Shown piece after piece: positions 10,241 to 19,491 of a stretch of DNA of 61,015 bases. The DNA is taken from the NCBI GenBank assembly GCA_001319865.1, contig BBSL01000031.1, positions 1 through 61,015 on the forward strand, read 5' to 3'. The notes below the pieces were generated by a model that was not told the DNA's origin, made no database searches, and saw only the letters and a program-made list of their open reading frames with translations. The position numbers and the translations under genes were made by a program. Within the stretch, counting starts at the first letter, position 1; each line of letters starts with the position of its first letter. The stretch comes from Burkholderia sp. E7m39 (GTDB taxonomy: Bacteria > Pseudomonadota > Gammaproteobacteria > Burkholderiales > Burkholderiaceae).

Positions 10241-11908
10241 TCAGGCCGCTGCGCTGATCTCAACACGGCGTGCTTCCTTCGCGTCCGCACCGCCCGTGAT
10301 CGTCTCCGGCTTCTTCAAAATAATATGATCTTCCGCGATGCCCGCTGCCTTCAGCGCGTCGCGCACGGCTTCGGCACGCGCCTTTGCGAGCTTCGCGTTC
10401 TTGTCTGCAGAACCCGTAACATCCGTAAAGCCCGACAGTGTGAACTTCGCGTCCGGATGCGCCTTCGCGTACGCGGCGGCCGCGTCGATGGCGGCCTTGG
10501 CGTCGGCGGGCAGCGAGCTCTTGTTTGTCTCGAAGTAGATGCTGGCGGGCAGCGACGCCTGCGGCGCCGATGCCGCTGCGCTGTCCGAAGCACCGCCCGA
10601 CGCGCCCGACGCTGCCGCGGGAGCCGAAGCGCCCGCATCGCCGCTGGCGGCAGCCGCGCCACTGGCGCCTGCGGCGCCTTCCGCGCCGCTCGCCGCGGCA
10701 TCCGACGCGGCAGCGGCCGCTGCGCCCGCGAGGTGGTCGCCGCCTGCCGGCAGACGGCCGTTACGTGCGTCGGCGATCTGCTTCGGTTGCAGGATGTCGC
10801 CCGTGTGGTTGCCCCACGAGTTGCGCTCGAACGTGATGACGGAGGCGATTTCGACGTCGTTCAACGTCGGTGCCCACGACGGCATGGCGTTCTTGCCCTT
10901 CAACACGATGCTCACGTGCTCGGCGAGCGGGCCGTTCGCGACCTTGCTGCCGTCGAGCGCCGGGAACGCGCCCGCACCCTTGCCTGTCGGCTGATGGCAG
11001 ACGGCGCAGTTGGCCGCGTACACCTTGCCGCCGCGCTCCATCAGTTCCGCGAGCGTGTAGTTCTTGTTCGGATCGTCCTGGCCGGCGGCCATTTTCTTCT
11101 TCTGGTCGTCGACCCACTTCGCGTAGTCGTCGTCCGACAGCACCGTCACGACCACGGGCATGAACGCGTGTTCCTTGCCGCACAATTCCGTACAGAAGCC
11201 GCGATACGTGCCCACCTTCTCCGCCCGGAACCACGTGTCGCGCACGAAGCCGGGAATCGCGTCCTGCTTCACGCCGAACGCAGGCACGTACCACGAGTGC
11301 ACGACGTCGTTGGCCGTGGTGATGATGCGGATCTTCTTGTTGACGGGGACGACGAGGGGATTGTCGACTTCCTGCAGGTACGTGTCCGTCTTGGGTGTCC
11401 GGCCGTCGACCTCGCTGCGGGGCGTGGTCAGCGTCGAGTAGAAGTTGATGCCTTCGCCCGGCCCCTTCACGTAGTCATATGCCCACTTCCACTGGTAGCC
11501 GGTGACCTTGACGGTCAGGTCGGCGTTGGTGGTGTCCTTCATCGCGACGACCGTCTTGGTGGCGGGCAGCGCCATCAGCACGACGATGATGAACGGGACG
11601 ATCGTCCAGATGATTTCGACGGTGGTGCTTTCGTGGAAATTGGCGGCCTTGTAGCCCTTCGACTTGCGGTGCGCAAAGATCGAATAGAACATCACGCCGA
11701 ACACGCCGATGAAGATCACCGTGCAGAGGATCAGCATGAACGTGTGGAGGCTGTAGAGCTCCTCGGCGATCTTGGTCACCGGCGGCTGGAGATTGATCTC
11801 GTTGACGCGGGGGCCGCCCGGACTGTCGCCGACTGCAAGGGCGGCACCGGCGACCAGCAGCCCGCTACACGCCAGCACGCCCATGAGGGCTCGCTTGATT
11901 GTTTTCAT
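10241..11908 (-). CDS. ctaC: Cytochrome c oxidase subunit II with fused cytochrome c and OmpA-like domains
   Basis: About 555 residues. A signal peptide and two membrane helices are followed by the CuA domain (HSWYVP near residue 180; CTELCGKEHAFM carries the Cys, Glu, His and Met ligands). A cytochrome c domain with CAVCH, a long Ala/Ser-rich linker and a C-terminal OmpA-like domain (IYFETNKSSLPADAK; SGFTDVTGSADKNAKLAKAR) come next. Subunit II accepts electrons from cytochrome c. The OmpA-like domain suggests contact with the cell wall, which is inference. ATG 11908 (MKTIKRALM) follows a GGAAG site; an upstream ATG adds eight residues. Confidence 0.96.
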   Translation of the reverse strand: MKTIKRALMGVLACSGLLVAGAALAVGDSPGGPRVNEINLQPPVTKIAEELYSLHTFMLILCTVIFIGVFGVMFYSIFAHRKSKGYKAANFHESTTVEIIWTIVPFIIVVLMALPATKTVVAMKDTTNADLTVKVTGYQWKWAYDYVKGPGEGINFYSTLTTPRSEVDGRTPKTDTYLQEVDNPLVVPVNKKIRIITTANDVVHSWYVPAFGVKQDAIPGFVRDTWFRAEKVGTYRGFCTELCGKEHAFMPVVVTVLSDDDYAKWVDDQKKKMAAGQDDPNKNYTLAELMERGGKVYAANCAVCHQPTGKGAGAFPALDGSKVANGPLAEHVSIVLKGKNAMPSWAPTLNDVEIASVITFERNSWGNHTGDILQPKQIADARNGRLPAGGDHLAGAAAAAASDAAASGAEGAAGASGAAAASGDAGASAPAAASGASGGASDSAAASAPQASLPASIYFETNKSSLPADAKAAIDAAAAYAKAHPDAKFTLSGFTDVTGSADKNAKLAKARAEAVRDALKAAGIAEDHIILKKPETITGGADAKEARRVEISAAA

Positions 11909-11988
11909 AGCTTCCTTACCCAAGATTTCCATTCAAACCCTCGACCCCGCTGGAAGGTTGCCCCTCGTCCCCTCTGGAACGGCGCGAT

Positions 11989-12483
11989 TCAATATGCAAC
12001 TTTTTGCGCCTGACACCGCCTGATCCACAAGCGCAGTTCGTCGGCAAATTGCGCGCGACGATATTGCGCGAGGTGCTGCCCGACCGTGACCGTCTCGCCC
12101 CGCGAAACCAGCGTGATGCGATCGCGCGGCGTCGTTCCCGGCTCGACCCGCACCCAGCGCGGGTTGAATTCGAACTGCGTGAGATGCTCGGCGCTGACCT
12201 GTTCGATCACGAGCCGGTTGGGAAACAGCCGGATGCGCTCGTAATCGACAGCATGGCGTGCATAGATTGCAAATGCGACGCCGACAGCGAGCAACTCGAT
12301 ACCCGTGAACGGCAACACCAGCCACGCGCCGCACAGGACCAGCAGGAATGCAATCAACAGCGAGAATGCTGCGAGCGAGACATAGAAGAACACGAACTGC
12401 CGCGGCGAAACCGAACAATTGCGCTTCATCAGCCAGTCCTTGAGGACGGGTTCTGAATCAGCCAGCCGATCGGATGCATTCAT
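11989..12483 (-). CDS. DUF2244 membrane protein
   Basis: About 164 residues with two adjacent hydrophobic helices (FVFFYVSLAAFSLLIAFLL and the next) and a C-terminal domain containing FNPRWVRVE and DELRLWIRR, typical of DUF2244. ATG 12483 follows GGGAGG. It lies immediately upstream of ctaC on the same strand; the function is unknown. Confidence 0.88.
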   Translation of the reverse strand: MNASDRLADSEPVLKDWLMKRNCSVSPRQFVFFYVSLAAFSLLIAFLLVLCGAWLVLPFTGIELLAVGVAFAIYARHAVDYERIRLFPNRLVIEQVSAEHLTQFEFNPRWVRVEPGTTPRDRITLVSRGETVTVGQHLAQYRRAQFADELRLWIRRCQAQKVAY

Positions 12484-12764
12484 CGCTGCCTCCCGCGAAC
12501 CGCCAGTCACCGCGTACCGCCAATGCCATTCACGCCCAGCGCAACTACCGCTACCCGAACCGCTTCGCCTCGGGCTCACCGCTCTAGTTGTGGGAACTTT
12601 GAGCGACAAACTGACGCATTATAGGGCCGATCCAGGGCATCGACAAGCAACGCCGGATCGGCCGCTCAGCCAAGCCGCACAAGCCTCTGCGCCGTTTTGA
12701 CGCAGCTTTTGGCAGGGTTTTCGAGGTGGTAATTTCAGACATAACGAATGCCCTCTTTTCCGCC

Positions 12765-13724
12765 TCAGCGATTGCCCTGCCTGCCTCGTCCGATGTCCTC
12801 GATGCGTACGATTCCATGCCCTTCGGGCGTCATGCGGGGCACGGCTTTCCACGCATGACCGTAGATCACCTCGAAGGTCAGCGCAATCGTGCCGTCGTCG
12901 CGCCGGCGCGCTTCGAGCGCGGCCAGCAGCGCCTTGTGCATGCGTCGCGATGCCGCGCCCGGCGATGCGTCGCGCCCGAACGGATACGCGCCCCAGCGCC
13001 GCACATCGGCCAGCAGCGACTCGGGCGACTGATAGGTGATGGTCAAGGTTTCCTGGTCCATCACCGGAATCTCGAAGCCGCTTTCGACCAGCATATCGCC
13101 GAGATCGTGCATGTCGACGAAGTCAATCACGTGCTTGCGCGAACTCGCGCCGTGCGCGGCTTCGATTTCGGCATAGGCGCCGCGCAGTTCCTTCAGCGTG
13201 TCGGGGCCGAGCGTGCTGAACATCAGCAAGCCGTTGACCTTCAGCACGCGCTGCCATTCCGGAAACACGAGATCGGGCCGCGAGTGCCAGTGCAGCGCGA
13301 GGTTCGACCAGATCAGCTCGAATGCGCCCGCCGCGAAGGGCAGCGCGGAAAAGTCGGCTTGCGCGAAGCGCGGTCCGCGCGAGCCCAGCGCCTTGCCCAG
13401 CGACGCGGGCAAAAAGCGCCGCCAGCTGGTGTCGGCGGCGTCGTGCCGGAGGGCGCGCGCGAGCATTGCGGCGGAGAGATCGGTGCCGAACACGGGCGCC
13501 TCGGGAAAGCGCTCGCGCAGCGATGGAAGGTCGTCGCCCGCGCCGCATCCCGCATCGAGCACCTGCGCGGGATTGACCTTGATGTAATCGAGCCGTTCGC
13601 GCATGCGCTGCGCGATCTCGCGCGGCAGGAACGCGACGTCGTCGAACGTAGCGGCCCGGCGGTCGAAGATCTTCCGCAGACGGCGCGAATCATTGGCCGG
13701 ACGGCTAGTTTCGGTGGGAGACAC
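12765..13724 (-). CDS. BioC-like SAM-dependent methyltransferase
   Basis: A 319-residue class I methyltransferase. Motif I VLDAGCGAGDDL (about residue 55), the acidic residue after GTDLS, and LIWSNLALHW are visible. The N-terminus (RRLRKIFDRRAATFDDVAFL) and the domain layout resemble malonyl-ACP O-methyltransferase BioC, which starts pimelate synthesis for biotin. No other bio gene is in the window, so the BioC role is probable rather than shown. It is divergent from comF. Confidence 0.85.
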   Translation of the reverse strand: MSPTETSRPANDSRRLRKIFDRRAATFDDVAFLPREIAQRMRERLDYIKVNPAQVLDAGCGAGDDLPSLRERFPEAPVFGTDLSAAMLARALRHDAADTSWRRFLPASLGKALGSRGPRFAQADFSALPFAAGAFELIWSNLALHWHSRPDLVFPEWQRVLKVNGLLMFSTLGPDTLKELRGAYAEIEAAHGASSRKHVIDFVDMHDLGDMLVESGFEIPVMDQETLTITYQSPESLLADVRRWGAYPFGRDASPGAASRRMHKALLAALEARRRDDGTIALTFEVIYGHAWKAVPRMTPEGHGIVRIEDIGRGRQGNR

Positions 13725-13813
13725 GGTTATTGGAGTCGTGCGGACGGAGAGTGCGAAGTATACTCGCTCGATTCCGTCCCTTCAGTGTCAGCGGCCTTCG
13801 GAGGCGTATCGAT

Positions 13814-14629
13814 ATGCCGAATTGGGCTTTCCGCCCGTCTCGCGCCGGCCGCCGCACACAACGGCTGCGCGACAGGTTCGTCGGAGCCGCGCGACGGTCC
13901 GCCTCGGCGCTTCCGGCGCTCGCCCGGCTCGTTCTGCCGGGTTCGTGTGCGTTATGCGGCAATATGTCGCATCGCGTGTTGTGCGGCGTTTGCGGCGACG
14001 CCTGGTGGAACGAGGCGCGGCTGCGCTGCGCGGTCTGCGCGGTGCCGTTGAGCGCCTTGCGGCGCGCGAGTGTGATGCGTTACCGCTGCGGCGACTGTCT
14101 CGCCACGCCGCCTGCATTCGACGCAACCGTCGCGCTCGCCGACTATCGGCCACCGCTGGATGCGCTGGCAGTCGGTCTGAAATTCCGCGCAAGGCTTGGG
14201 CTTGCGCATGAGTTTGCGCGGCGCCTGGCGTGGGCCGCGCTCGATGTATTCGAAGCACACGAGGCAAGCGGCCCGCCGGACGTCGTCGCACCTGTGCCGC
14301 TGTCGGCGCGGCGGCTTGTCGAGCGCGGCTACAACCAGGCGTGGGAGATCGCGCGGCCGTGCGCGAAAGTGCTCGGCGTGCGCAGCGACGCGACGCTCGT
14401 GCGTCGCGTGATCGACACGGCGCCGCAATCGAAGCTCGATCTCGACGCGCGCAGGCAAAATGTCGGCCGCGCGTTCGAAGTGTCGCAGCCCGTGTGTGGT
14501 CTGCACGTCGCGATCGTCGACGACGTGATGACGACAGGCGCAACACTCGATGCGCTCGCCCGCACGCTGAAGGCAGCCGGCGCGCGGCGCGTGACGAATC
14601 TTGTCGCGCTTCGCACACCGAAAAACTAG
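13814..14629 (+). CDS. ComF family phosphoribosyltransferase-like protein
   Basis: About 271 residues. The N-terminal part has zinc-ribbon cysteines (CALCG, CGVCGD, CAVC, CGDC). The C-terminal half is a type I PRTase fold with the PRPP loop VAIVDDVMTTGATL. ComF proteins help DNA uptake in naturally competent bacteria, and the comM gene in this window belongs to the same process. The start MPNWAFRPS (13814) is inferred from family length; an upstream in-frame ATG is unlikely. Confidence 0.9.
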   Translation: MPNWAFRPSRAGRRTQRLRDRFVGAARRSASALPALARLVLPGSCALCGNMSHRVLCGVCGDAWWNEARLRCAVCAVPLSALRRASVMRYRCGDCLATPPAFDATVALADYRPPLDALAVGLKFRARLGLAHEFARRLAWAALDVFEAHEASGPPDVVAPVPLSARRLVERGYNQAWEIARPCAKVLGVRSDATLVRRVIDTAPQSKLDLDARRQNVGRAFEVSQPVCGLHVAIVDDVMTTGATLDALARTLKAAGARRVTNLVALRTPKN

Positions 14630-14647
14630 TTTTCGACTCTCCTGTTT

Positions 14648-15118
14648 ATGTTCAACGTCGTTCTCGTCGAGCCTGAAATTCCGCCGAACACCGGCAACGT
14701 GATCCGCCTGTGCGCCAACACGGGCGTGCGCCTGCATCTGATCGAACCGCTTGGCTTTCCGCTCGACGACGCGAAGATGCGCCGCGCCGGGCTCGACTAT
14801 CACGAGTACGCGCAGATGCACGTGCATCGCAACTGGGATGCGCTGCTCGATAGTGAAGCGCCCAATCTCGCGCGCATGTTCGCGTTCACGACGCGCGGCT
14901 CGAGTCCGTTCCACTCGCACGCCTTCGAGCCCGGCGACTGGTTCGTATTCGGTGCCGAAACGCGCGGCCTGCCCGACGCCGTGCTGAACCGTTTTCCGAA
15001 CGAACAGCGCGTGCGCCTGCCGATGCGTCCCGGCAACCGCAGCCTGAATCTGTCGAATACCGTTGCCGTTGTCGTGTTCGAAGCGTGGCGTCAGGCTGGC
15101 TTCGAGGGCGGCGCCTGA
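14648..15118 (+). CDS. trmL: tRNA (cytidine(34)-2'-O)-methyltransferase
   Basis: A 156-residue SPOUT enzyme. The conserved N-terminal [20 protein letters not shown], the FGAETRGLP loop and the knot motif [14 protein letters not shown] are intact. It methylates the wobble ribose of tRNA-Leu isoacceptors. It follows comF by 18 bases and probably shares its transcript. Its 3' end overlaps the convergent macrodomain gene by 28 bases. Confidence 0.95.
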   Translation: MFNVVLVEPEIPPNTGNVIRLCANTGVRLHLIEPLGFPLDDAKMRRAGLDYHEYAQMHVHRNWDALLDSEAPNLARMFAFTTRGSSPFHSHAFEPGDWFVFGAETRGLPDAVLNRFPNEQRVRLPMRPGNRSLNLSNTVAVVVFEAWRQAGFEGGA

Positions 15119-15641
15119 AGGCGTCGTTCGAACTCGGCCTGGTAGCGCGAGTACATCGCTTCGTCGAAGCAGGCAAAGATCACGCGCTCGACTGACTGCG
15201 CGTGCGGCAAGGTGTCGATCACCGTTTGCACGGCGATGCGCACCGCGTCGTCGGCGGGAAAACGATAGACGCCGCAACTGATGGCCGGAAACGCGATGCT
15301 GGTCGCTCCGCTTCGCGCGCGAGCCCCAGCGAACGCCGGTAGCACGACGCAAGCAGTTCCGCCTCGCCGCGCTCGCCGCCGTGCCACACGGGTCCGACGG
15401 CATGGATCACGTGACGCGCCTTCAGCCGGTGACCGGCCGTGATCTTCGCGTCGCCCGTCGCGCAGCCGCCCAACGTCTCGCACTCGCGCAACAGGTCAGG
15501 GCCCGCCGCGCGGTGAATCGCGCCGTCCACGCCGCCGCCGCCGAGCAACGACGTATTGGCCGCGTTGACGATCGCGTCGACGTCGAGCGTCGTGATGTCG
15601 ACGACGTGCGCCTGGAGCGCGCAATCTCCGATGTTGAGCAT
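15091..15641 (-). pseudogene. Macrodomain (O-acetyl-ADP-ribose deacetylase-like) protein with a frameshift
   Basis: The first frame (from ATG 15641) has the macrodomain motifs [23 protein letters not shown] and the ADP-ribose loop. After GLAREA the frame is lost near 15308-15311. The next frame continues with [17 protein letters not shown] and the family C-terminus, stopping at 15091. One missing G in a GCGGGAGCG context would explain it. Intact relatives remove ADP-ribose adducts from proteins or hydrolyse O-acetyl-ADP-ribose. Whether this is true decay or a sequencing error cannot be decided here. Confidence 0.85.
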
Positions 15642-15791
15642 GTGTGGCCTCCTGATCCGATCCGAAGCGGCATCGATAGAAGGTGGACAGCAAAAGAGGC
15701 GAGCCGTTCGGCGTTGGCCTTTACCGGCTGCGTAAAACAGTTTCGAGGGATTGGCTGCGACGGCGGGCGGGCCGAGACCCGCACGCCGCGA

Positions 15792-16790
15792 TCATTCAGC
15801 CTTGGCGTCGCGGCGCAGCAGCGCGCTGACGGCGTCGCGCGCGGCGACGTGGTTGAACAGCACGTCGCAGACAGCCTGCGTGATCGGCATTTCGATCCCG
15901 CGCGCCTGCGCGATCGACAGCACGCCGCGAGCGCAGCGAACGCCTTCGGCGACATGCCCGAGCGCGCTCAAGATATCGTCGAGCGAACGCCCCGTGGCGA
16001 GTTGCATGCCCACCGTGCGATTGCGCGACAGATCGCCCGTCGCGGTCAGGATCAGATCGCCGAGTCCTGTCAGACCCGTGAACGTCTCGGCGCGACCGCC
16101 CAGCGCCGCGCCGAGGCGCGACATTTCGGCGAGCCCGCGCGTGATCAGCGCCGCGCGCGCATTGAGCCCGAGCCCCAGACCGTCGGCGATGCCCGTGGCG
16201 ATCGCGAGCACGTTCTTGACCGCACCGCCCACTTCGACGCCGATGACGTCGTCGCCGCTATAGATGCGCATTGCGCCGTGATGGAACGCCGCGACGGTCC
16301 GTTCGCGGCACACCGCCGACGCGCTCGCCACCGTCAGCGCGACGGGCAGCCCTTGCCCTACTTCGCGCGCGAAGCTCGGGCCCGACAGCGTGCCGTTGCT
16401 CGCGTGCCCCGCCAGTTCCTGCGCGACGACCTGATGCGGCAGCAATTGCGTGTCCGCTTCGAAGCCCTTGCATAGCCATACGATATGGGCGGGCACCTTG
16501 CCGGCGTCGCGCATCGTACGCAGCATGCCGCGCAAACCCGCGACGGGCGTCGCCACGACGCACAGCGCCGCGTCAGCGAGCGCGTGATCCAGCGCGAGAG
16601 CGAGATCCGCTTCGAAGCGAAGCGCGGACGGCAACGACACGCCCGCCAGATAGCGGGCGTTTTCGTGCGAGGTGGAGAGTTCCGCGATGAGCGCAGCGTC
16701 GCGCGCCCAGAGCACCGTGTCGTGCCGCGCGGCCAGATGGCCGGCGAGTGCGGTGCCCCATGCACCGGCGCCGAGAACGGCGACCTTCAT
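15792..16790 (-). CDS. gpsA: NAD(P)-dependent glycerol-3-phosphate dehydrogenase
   Basis: A 332-residue enzyme making sn-glycerol 3-phosphate for phospholipids. The Rossmann motif [14 protein letters not shown] is at the N-terminus; the catalytic Lys lies in [18 protein letters not shown] and the C-terminal [13 protein letters not shown] motif is present. MKVAVLG (16790) is the likely start; a longer frame begins 18 bases upstream. It follows secB closely, as in many beta-proteobacteria. Confidence 0.96.
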   Translation of the reverse strand: MKVAVLGAGAWGTALAGHLAARHDTVLWARDAALIAELSTSHENARYLAGVSLPSALRFEADLALALDHALADAALCVVATPVAGLRGMLRTMRDAGKVPAHIVWLCKGFEADTQLLPHQVVAQELAGHASNGTLSGPSFAREVGQGLPVALTVASASAVCRERTVAAFHHGAMRIYSGDDVIGVEVGGAVKNVLAIATGIADGLGLGLNARAALITRGLAEMSRLGAALGGRAETFTGLTGLGDLILTATGDLSRNRTVGMQLATGRSLDDILSALGHVAEGVRCARGVLSIAQARGIEMPITQAVCDVLFNHVAARDAVSALLRRDAKAE

Positions 16791-16811
16791 AGCCGGCACC
16801 GCCTGCATGCG

Positions 16812-17282
16812 TCAGTGATGCGCCGCGCTGCCCGCGCCCGTTTCCTGGCTGGCGATCTGCGCGAGGCGTTGTTCGTACAGCGCCTGGAAGTTGATTTCGG
16901 CGAGATGGATGGGCGGAAAGCCTGCGCGGGTGATCGCGTCGGCGATGTTCGAGCGCAGATACGGGAAAAGAATGGTCGGGCACGCAATGCCGACGAGGGG
17001 ATCGATCTGTTCGGCGGGAATGTTGCGGATGTCGAAAATGCCGGCCTGTTTCGCTTCGATCAGGAAGGCGACCTTGTCGCTGACCTTGGCCGTCACGGTG
17101 CCCGTGACGAGAATTTCGAACACGGTGTCCGCGAGGCGCTCGGCCTTCACGTCGACTTCGACTTCGACCGACGGCATTTCCTGCTCGAGGAAAATGGCAG
17201 GCGAGTTCGGCTGCTCGAGCGACATGTCCTTCAGGTAGATGCGCTGGATATTGAAGAACGGCTGGTTGTTCTCGTCGGACAT
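16812..17282 (-). CDS. secB: Protein-export chaperone SecB
   Basis: A 156-residue homotetrameric chaperone that holds preproteins unfolded and passes them to SecA. The typical [19 protein letters not shown] start and the [24 protein letters not shown] segment are present. ATG 17282 follows AGGGAGT; an upstream in-frame extension is ignored. Genes grxC, secB and gpsA run in series. Confidence 0.97.
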   Translation of the reverse strand: MSDENNQPFFNIQRIYLKDMSLEQPNSPAIFLEQEMPSVEVEVDVKAERLADTVFEILVTGTVTAKVSDKVAFLIEAKQAGIFDIRNIPAEQIDPLVGIACPTILFPYLRSNIADAITRAGFPPIHLAEINFQALYEQRLAQIASQETGAGSAAHH

Positions 17283-17478
17283 GGTTCTACTCCCTAAATT
17301 TCGTTGCGGCGGACGCGTGCCGCCAGATCTCGTGACAAACGCGCCGCTCACGAGGAGCGGCGCCAGCCGGCCAGTGCGGACTCCGCAAGCGGGTTGCCCG
17401 GCCTTCTATTTTTCGCAGCCGCGCGCTGCAACGGATGTCGCCGTCAATCGCGCGCGGGCAGTGCCGAACGGCTCGACG

Positions 17479-17742
17479 TCAGGCGGCGGCTTCGAGCAGC
17501 GGCATCAGACCGCCCGCGCGATCCAGCGCGGACAGATCGTCATAGCCGCCGACGTGCTTATCGCCGATGTACACCTGCGGCACCGTGCGACGGCCCGTGC
17601 GCGTCATCATTTCCTGACGGCGCGACGGGTCCTTGTCGATCAGCACCTTTTCGATGTGGTCGACGCCGCGCGACTTTAGTAGACGTTCGGCCATCTGGCA
17701 ATACGGGCACACCTGCGTGCTATACATGATTACCTTGTTCAC
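17479..17742 (-). CDS. grxC: Glutaredoxin 3
   Basis: An 87-residue glutaredoxin with the active site CPYC (residues 12-15), TVPQVYI cis-Pro loop and GGYDDL glutathione-binding motif. It reduces disulfides using glutathione; the glutathione genes gshA and gshB are elsewhere in this window. The start is GTG 17742 preceded by AAGGAG, and it overlaps the rhodanese stop (GTGA), suggesting coupling. Confidence 0.95.
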   Translation of the reverse strand: MNKVIMYSTQVCPYCQMAERLLKSRGVDHIEKVLIDKDPSRRQEMMTRTGRRTVPQVYIGDKHVGGYDDLSALDRAGGLMPLLEAAA

Positions 17743-18164
17743 TTCGCAACTCCTTGTTTGACGACGGGCATGCCGGCTTGCTGCCACGCATTGACCCCGC
17801 CTTCCAGCACGTGCACTTCGGCATAGCCTGCATCGCGCACAATACGTGCCGCCTTGTTCGACTGCTGTCCGTTCTGGCAGACGAGCAGCACCGGGTTGCT
17901 CTTATTTTTCACGAGTTGGCCGACTTTCGCTTGCAGTTCGCCAAACTCGACCTGGCGCGCCGACGGCAGATGGCCGCTGGCGTACTCCGCTGCGGGGCGC
18001 AGGTCGATGACGACGGCATTGCGACGGTTGATCAGCTGCGTGGCGGCTGCGGCGGACAAACCGCCGCGCCCGCGGCGCGAAATGGACGGCCACAGGAGCA
18101 ACGCCCCGGAGATGAGGGCGACCGCGATCAGTACAAGGTTGGTGTAATCGGTGAAAAACTTCAC
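17739..18164 (-). CDS. Membrane-anchored rhodanese-like protein
   Basis: About 141 residues: an N-terminal membrane helix (YTNLVLIAVALISGALLLW) and a single rhodanese domain with the persulfide Cys in LLVCQNGQQSNKA. This gene arrangement with grxC and secB is common in proteobacteria. Sulfur transfer is likely; the acceptor is unknown. GTG 18164 is taken as the start from the family N-terminus. Confidence 0.9.
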   Translation of the reverse strand: MKFFTDYTNLVLIAVALISGALLLWPSISRRGRGGLSAAAATQLINRRNAVVIDLRPAAEYASGHLPSARQVEFGELQAKVGQLVKNKSNPVLLVCQNGQQSNKAARIVRDAGYAEVHVLEGGVNAWQQAGMPVVKQGVAK

Positions 18165-18304
18165 GGAAGATCCGCCGGTAAAAAGGAAGAAATCGGAAAG
18201 GGCAATCCGGCCATTATAAAATAACCGTCTGACGCGATGGCGACCGCCAGCAGCAGGCTGCGGTGCCACCCCATTACCGCTTCCTCACTACCGACCGGCA
18301 CGAC

Positions 18305-19051
18305 ATGTACAAACTCGTTCTCATCCGCCACGGCGAATCGACGTGGAACAAGGAAAACCGCTTCACCGGCTGGGTCGACGTCGACCTGACGGAACAGGGC
18401 AACCTCGAAGCGCAGCAGGCGGGCGCGCTGCTCAAAGATTCGGGCTACACGTTCGACATCGCGTACACCTCGGTGCTCAAGCGCGCGATTCGCACGCTGT
18501 GGCACGTGCAGGACAAGATGGACCTGATGTATCTGCCCGTGGTCCACTCGTGGCGTCTCAACGAGCGTCACTACGGCGCGCTGTCGGGCTTGAACAAGGC
18601 CGAAACGGCCGCGAAGTTCGGCGACGACCAGGTGCTCGTCTGGCGCCGCAGCTACGACACGCCGCCGCCCGCGCTGGAGCCGACCGATCCGCGCACGTCG
18701 TACGACGACCCGCGTTACGCCAAGGTGCCGCGCGAGCAGCTGCCGCTCACCGAATGCCTGAAGGATACGGTTGCGCGCGTGCTGCCCATCTGGAACGAAT
18801 CGATCGCGCCCGCCATCAAGTCGGGCCGCAAGGTGCTGATCGCGGCGCACGGCAACTCGATCCGCGCGCTGGTCAAGTATCTGGACAATATTTCCGACAA
18901 CGACATCGTCGGACTCAACATTCCCAACGGCGTGCCGCTCGTCTATGAGCTGGACGAAGACCTGAAGCCGATCAAGCACTACTACCTCGGCGATCAGGAA
19001 GCGATCGCGAAGGCGCAGGCCGCCGTCGCGAAGCAGGGCAAGTCGGGCTGA
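18305..19051 (+). CDS. gpmA: 2,3-bisphosphoglycerate-dependent phosphoglycerate mutase
   Basis: A 248-residue glycolytic enzyme interconverting 3- and 2-phosphoglycerate. The phospho-His site LIRHGEST (His 9), the substrate motif [13 protein letters not shown] and the second His in [10 protein letters not shown] are present. Start MYKLVLIRH at 18305. It is divergent from the rhodanese gene with a 140-base shared promoter region. Confidence 0.97.
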   Translation: MYKLVLIRHGESTWNKENRFTGWVDVDLTEQGNLEAQQAGALLKDSGYTFDIAYTSVLKRAIRTLWHVQDKMDLMYLPVVHSWRLNERHYGALSGLNKAETAAKFGDDQVLVWRRSYDTPPPALEPTDPRTSYDDPRYAKVPREQLPLTECLKDTVARVLPIWNESIAPAIKSGRKVLIAAHGNSIRALVKYLDNISDNDIVGLNIPNGVPLVYELDEDLKPIKHYYLGDQEAIAKAQAAVAKQGKSG

Positions 19052-19491
19052 TCCTCGCTGCGGCCAGCCGCGTCGCGAGACCTGCGGCGCAGTGGCCGCG
19101 GGCTCTCACAATCTTGCGCATGCGCATGCCTGACTGCGATGGCCCGCGGCGGGCCTCTCGCAATCCTGTCCGCGCCGACATGTCCGGGCCATCTTCGCGT
19201 CATCTGGACGCCTTGCGGGGGCAGCGGAAACACACATCGATTCACCCGCCCCAACCGATGCGCACGCAACGTTCCGGACGATTCATCCCATACGTGGCGC
19301 CGCTTTTGGCGCTTCGGGCGTCCGCCAACGCACAGTCGCCGCGCAAGACGGCGGCGATCCTTAGAACCTCGCGGCGCAGCCGCTGTCGAACCCCGGGCAA
19401 CCCACACGTACAGGCCGTGCGAGCGTCACGTTATACTTGTCCGTCCTTTTTCTTTTGACGCAGCCACGCGCTTCCGACCGCAACATACTCT
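19052..19491. other. Non-coding interval between gpmA and ctpA with nested inverted repeats
   Basis: No credible gene. A 9-bp inverted repeat (GCCGCGGGC at 19095-19103, GCCCGCGGC at 19142-19150) encloses a perfect 12-bp palindrome TGCGCATGCGCA (19115-19126). A TATACT (about 19432) is a possible -10 element for ctpA. Confidence 0.6.
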
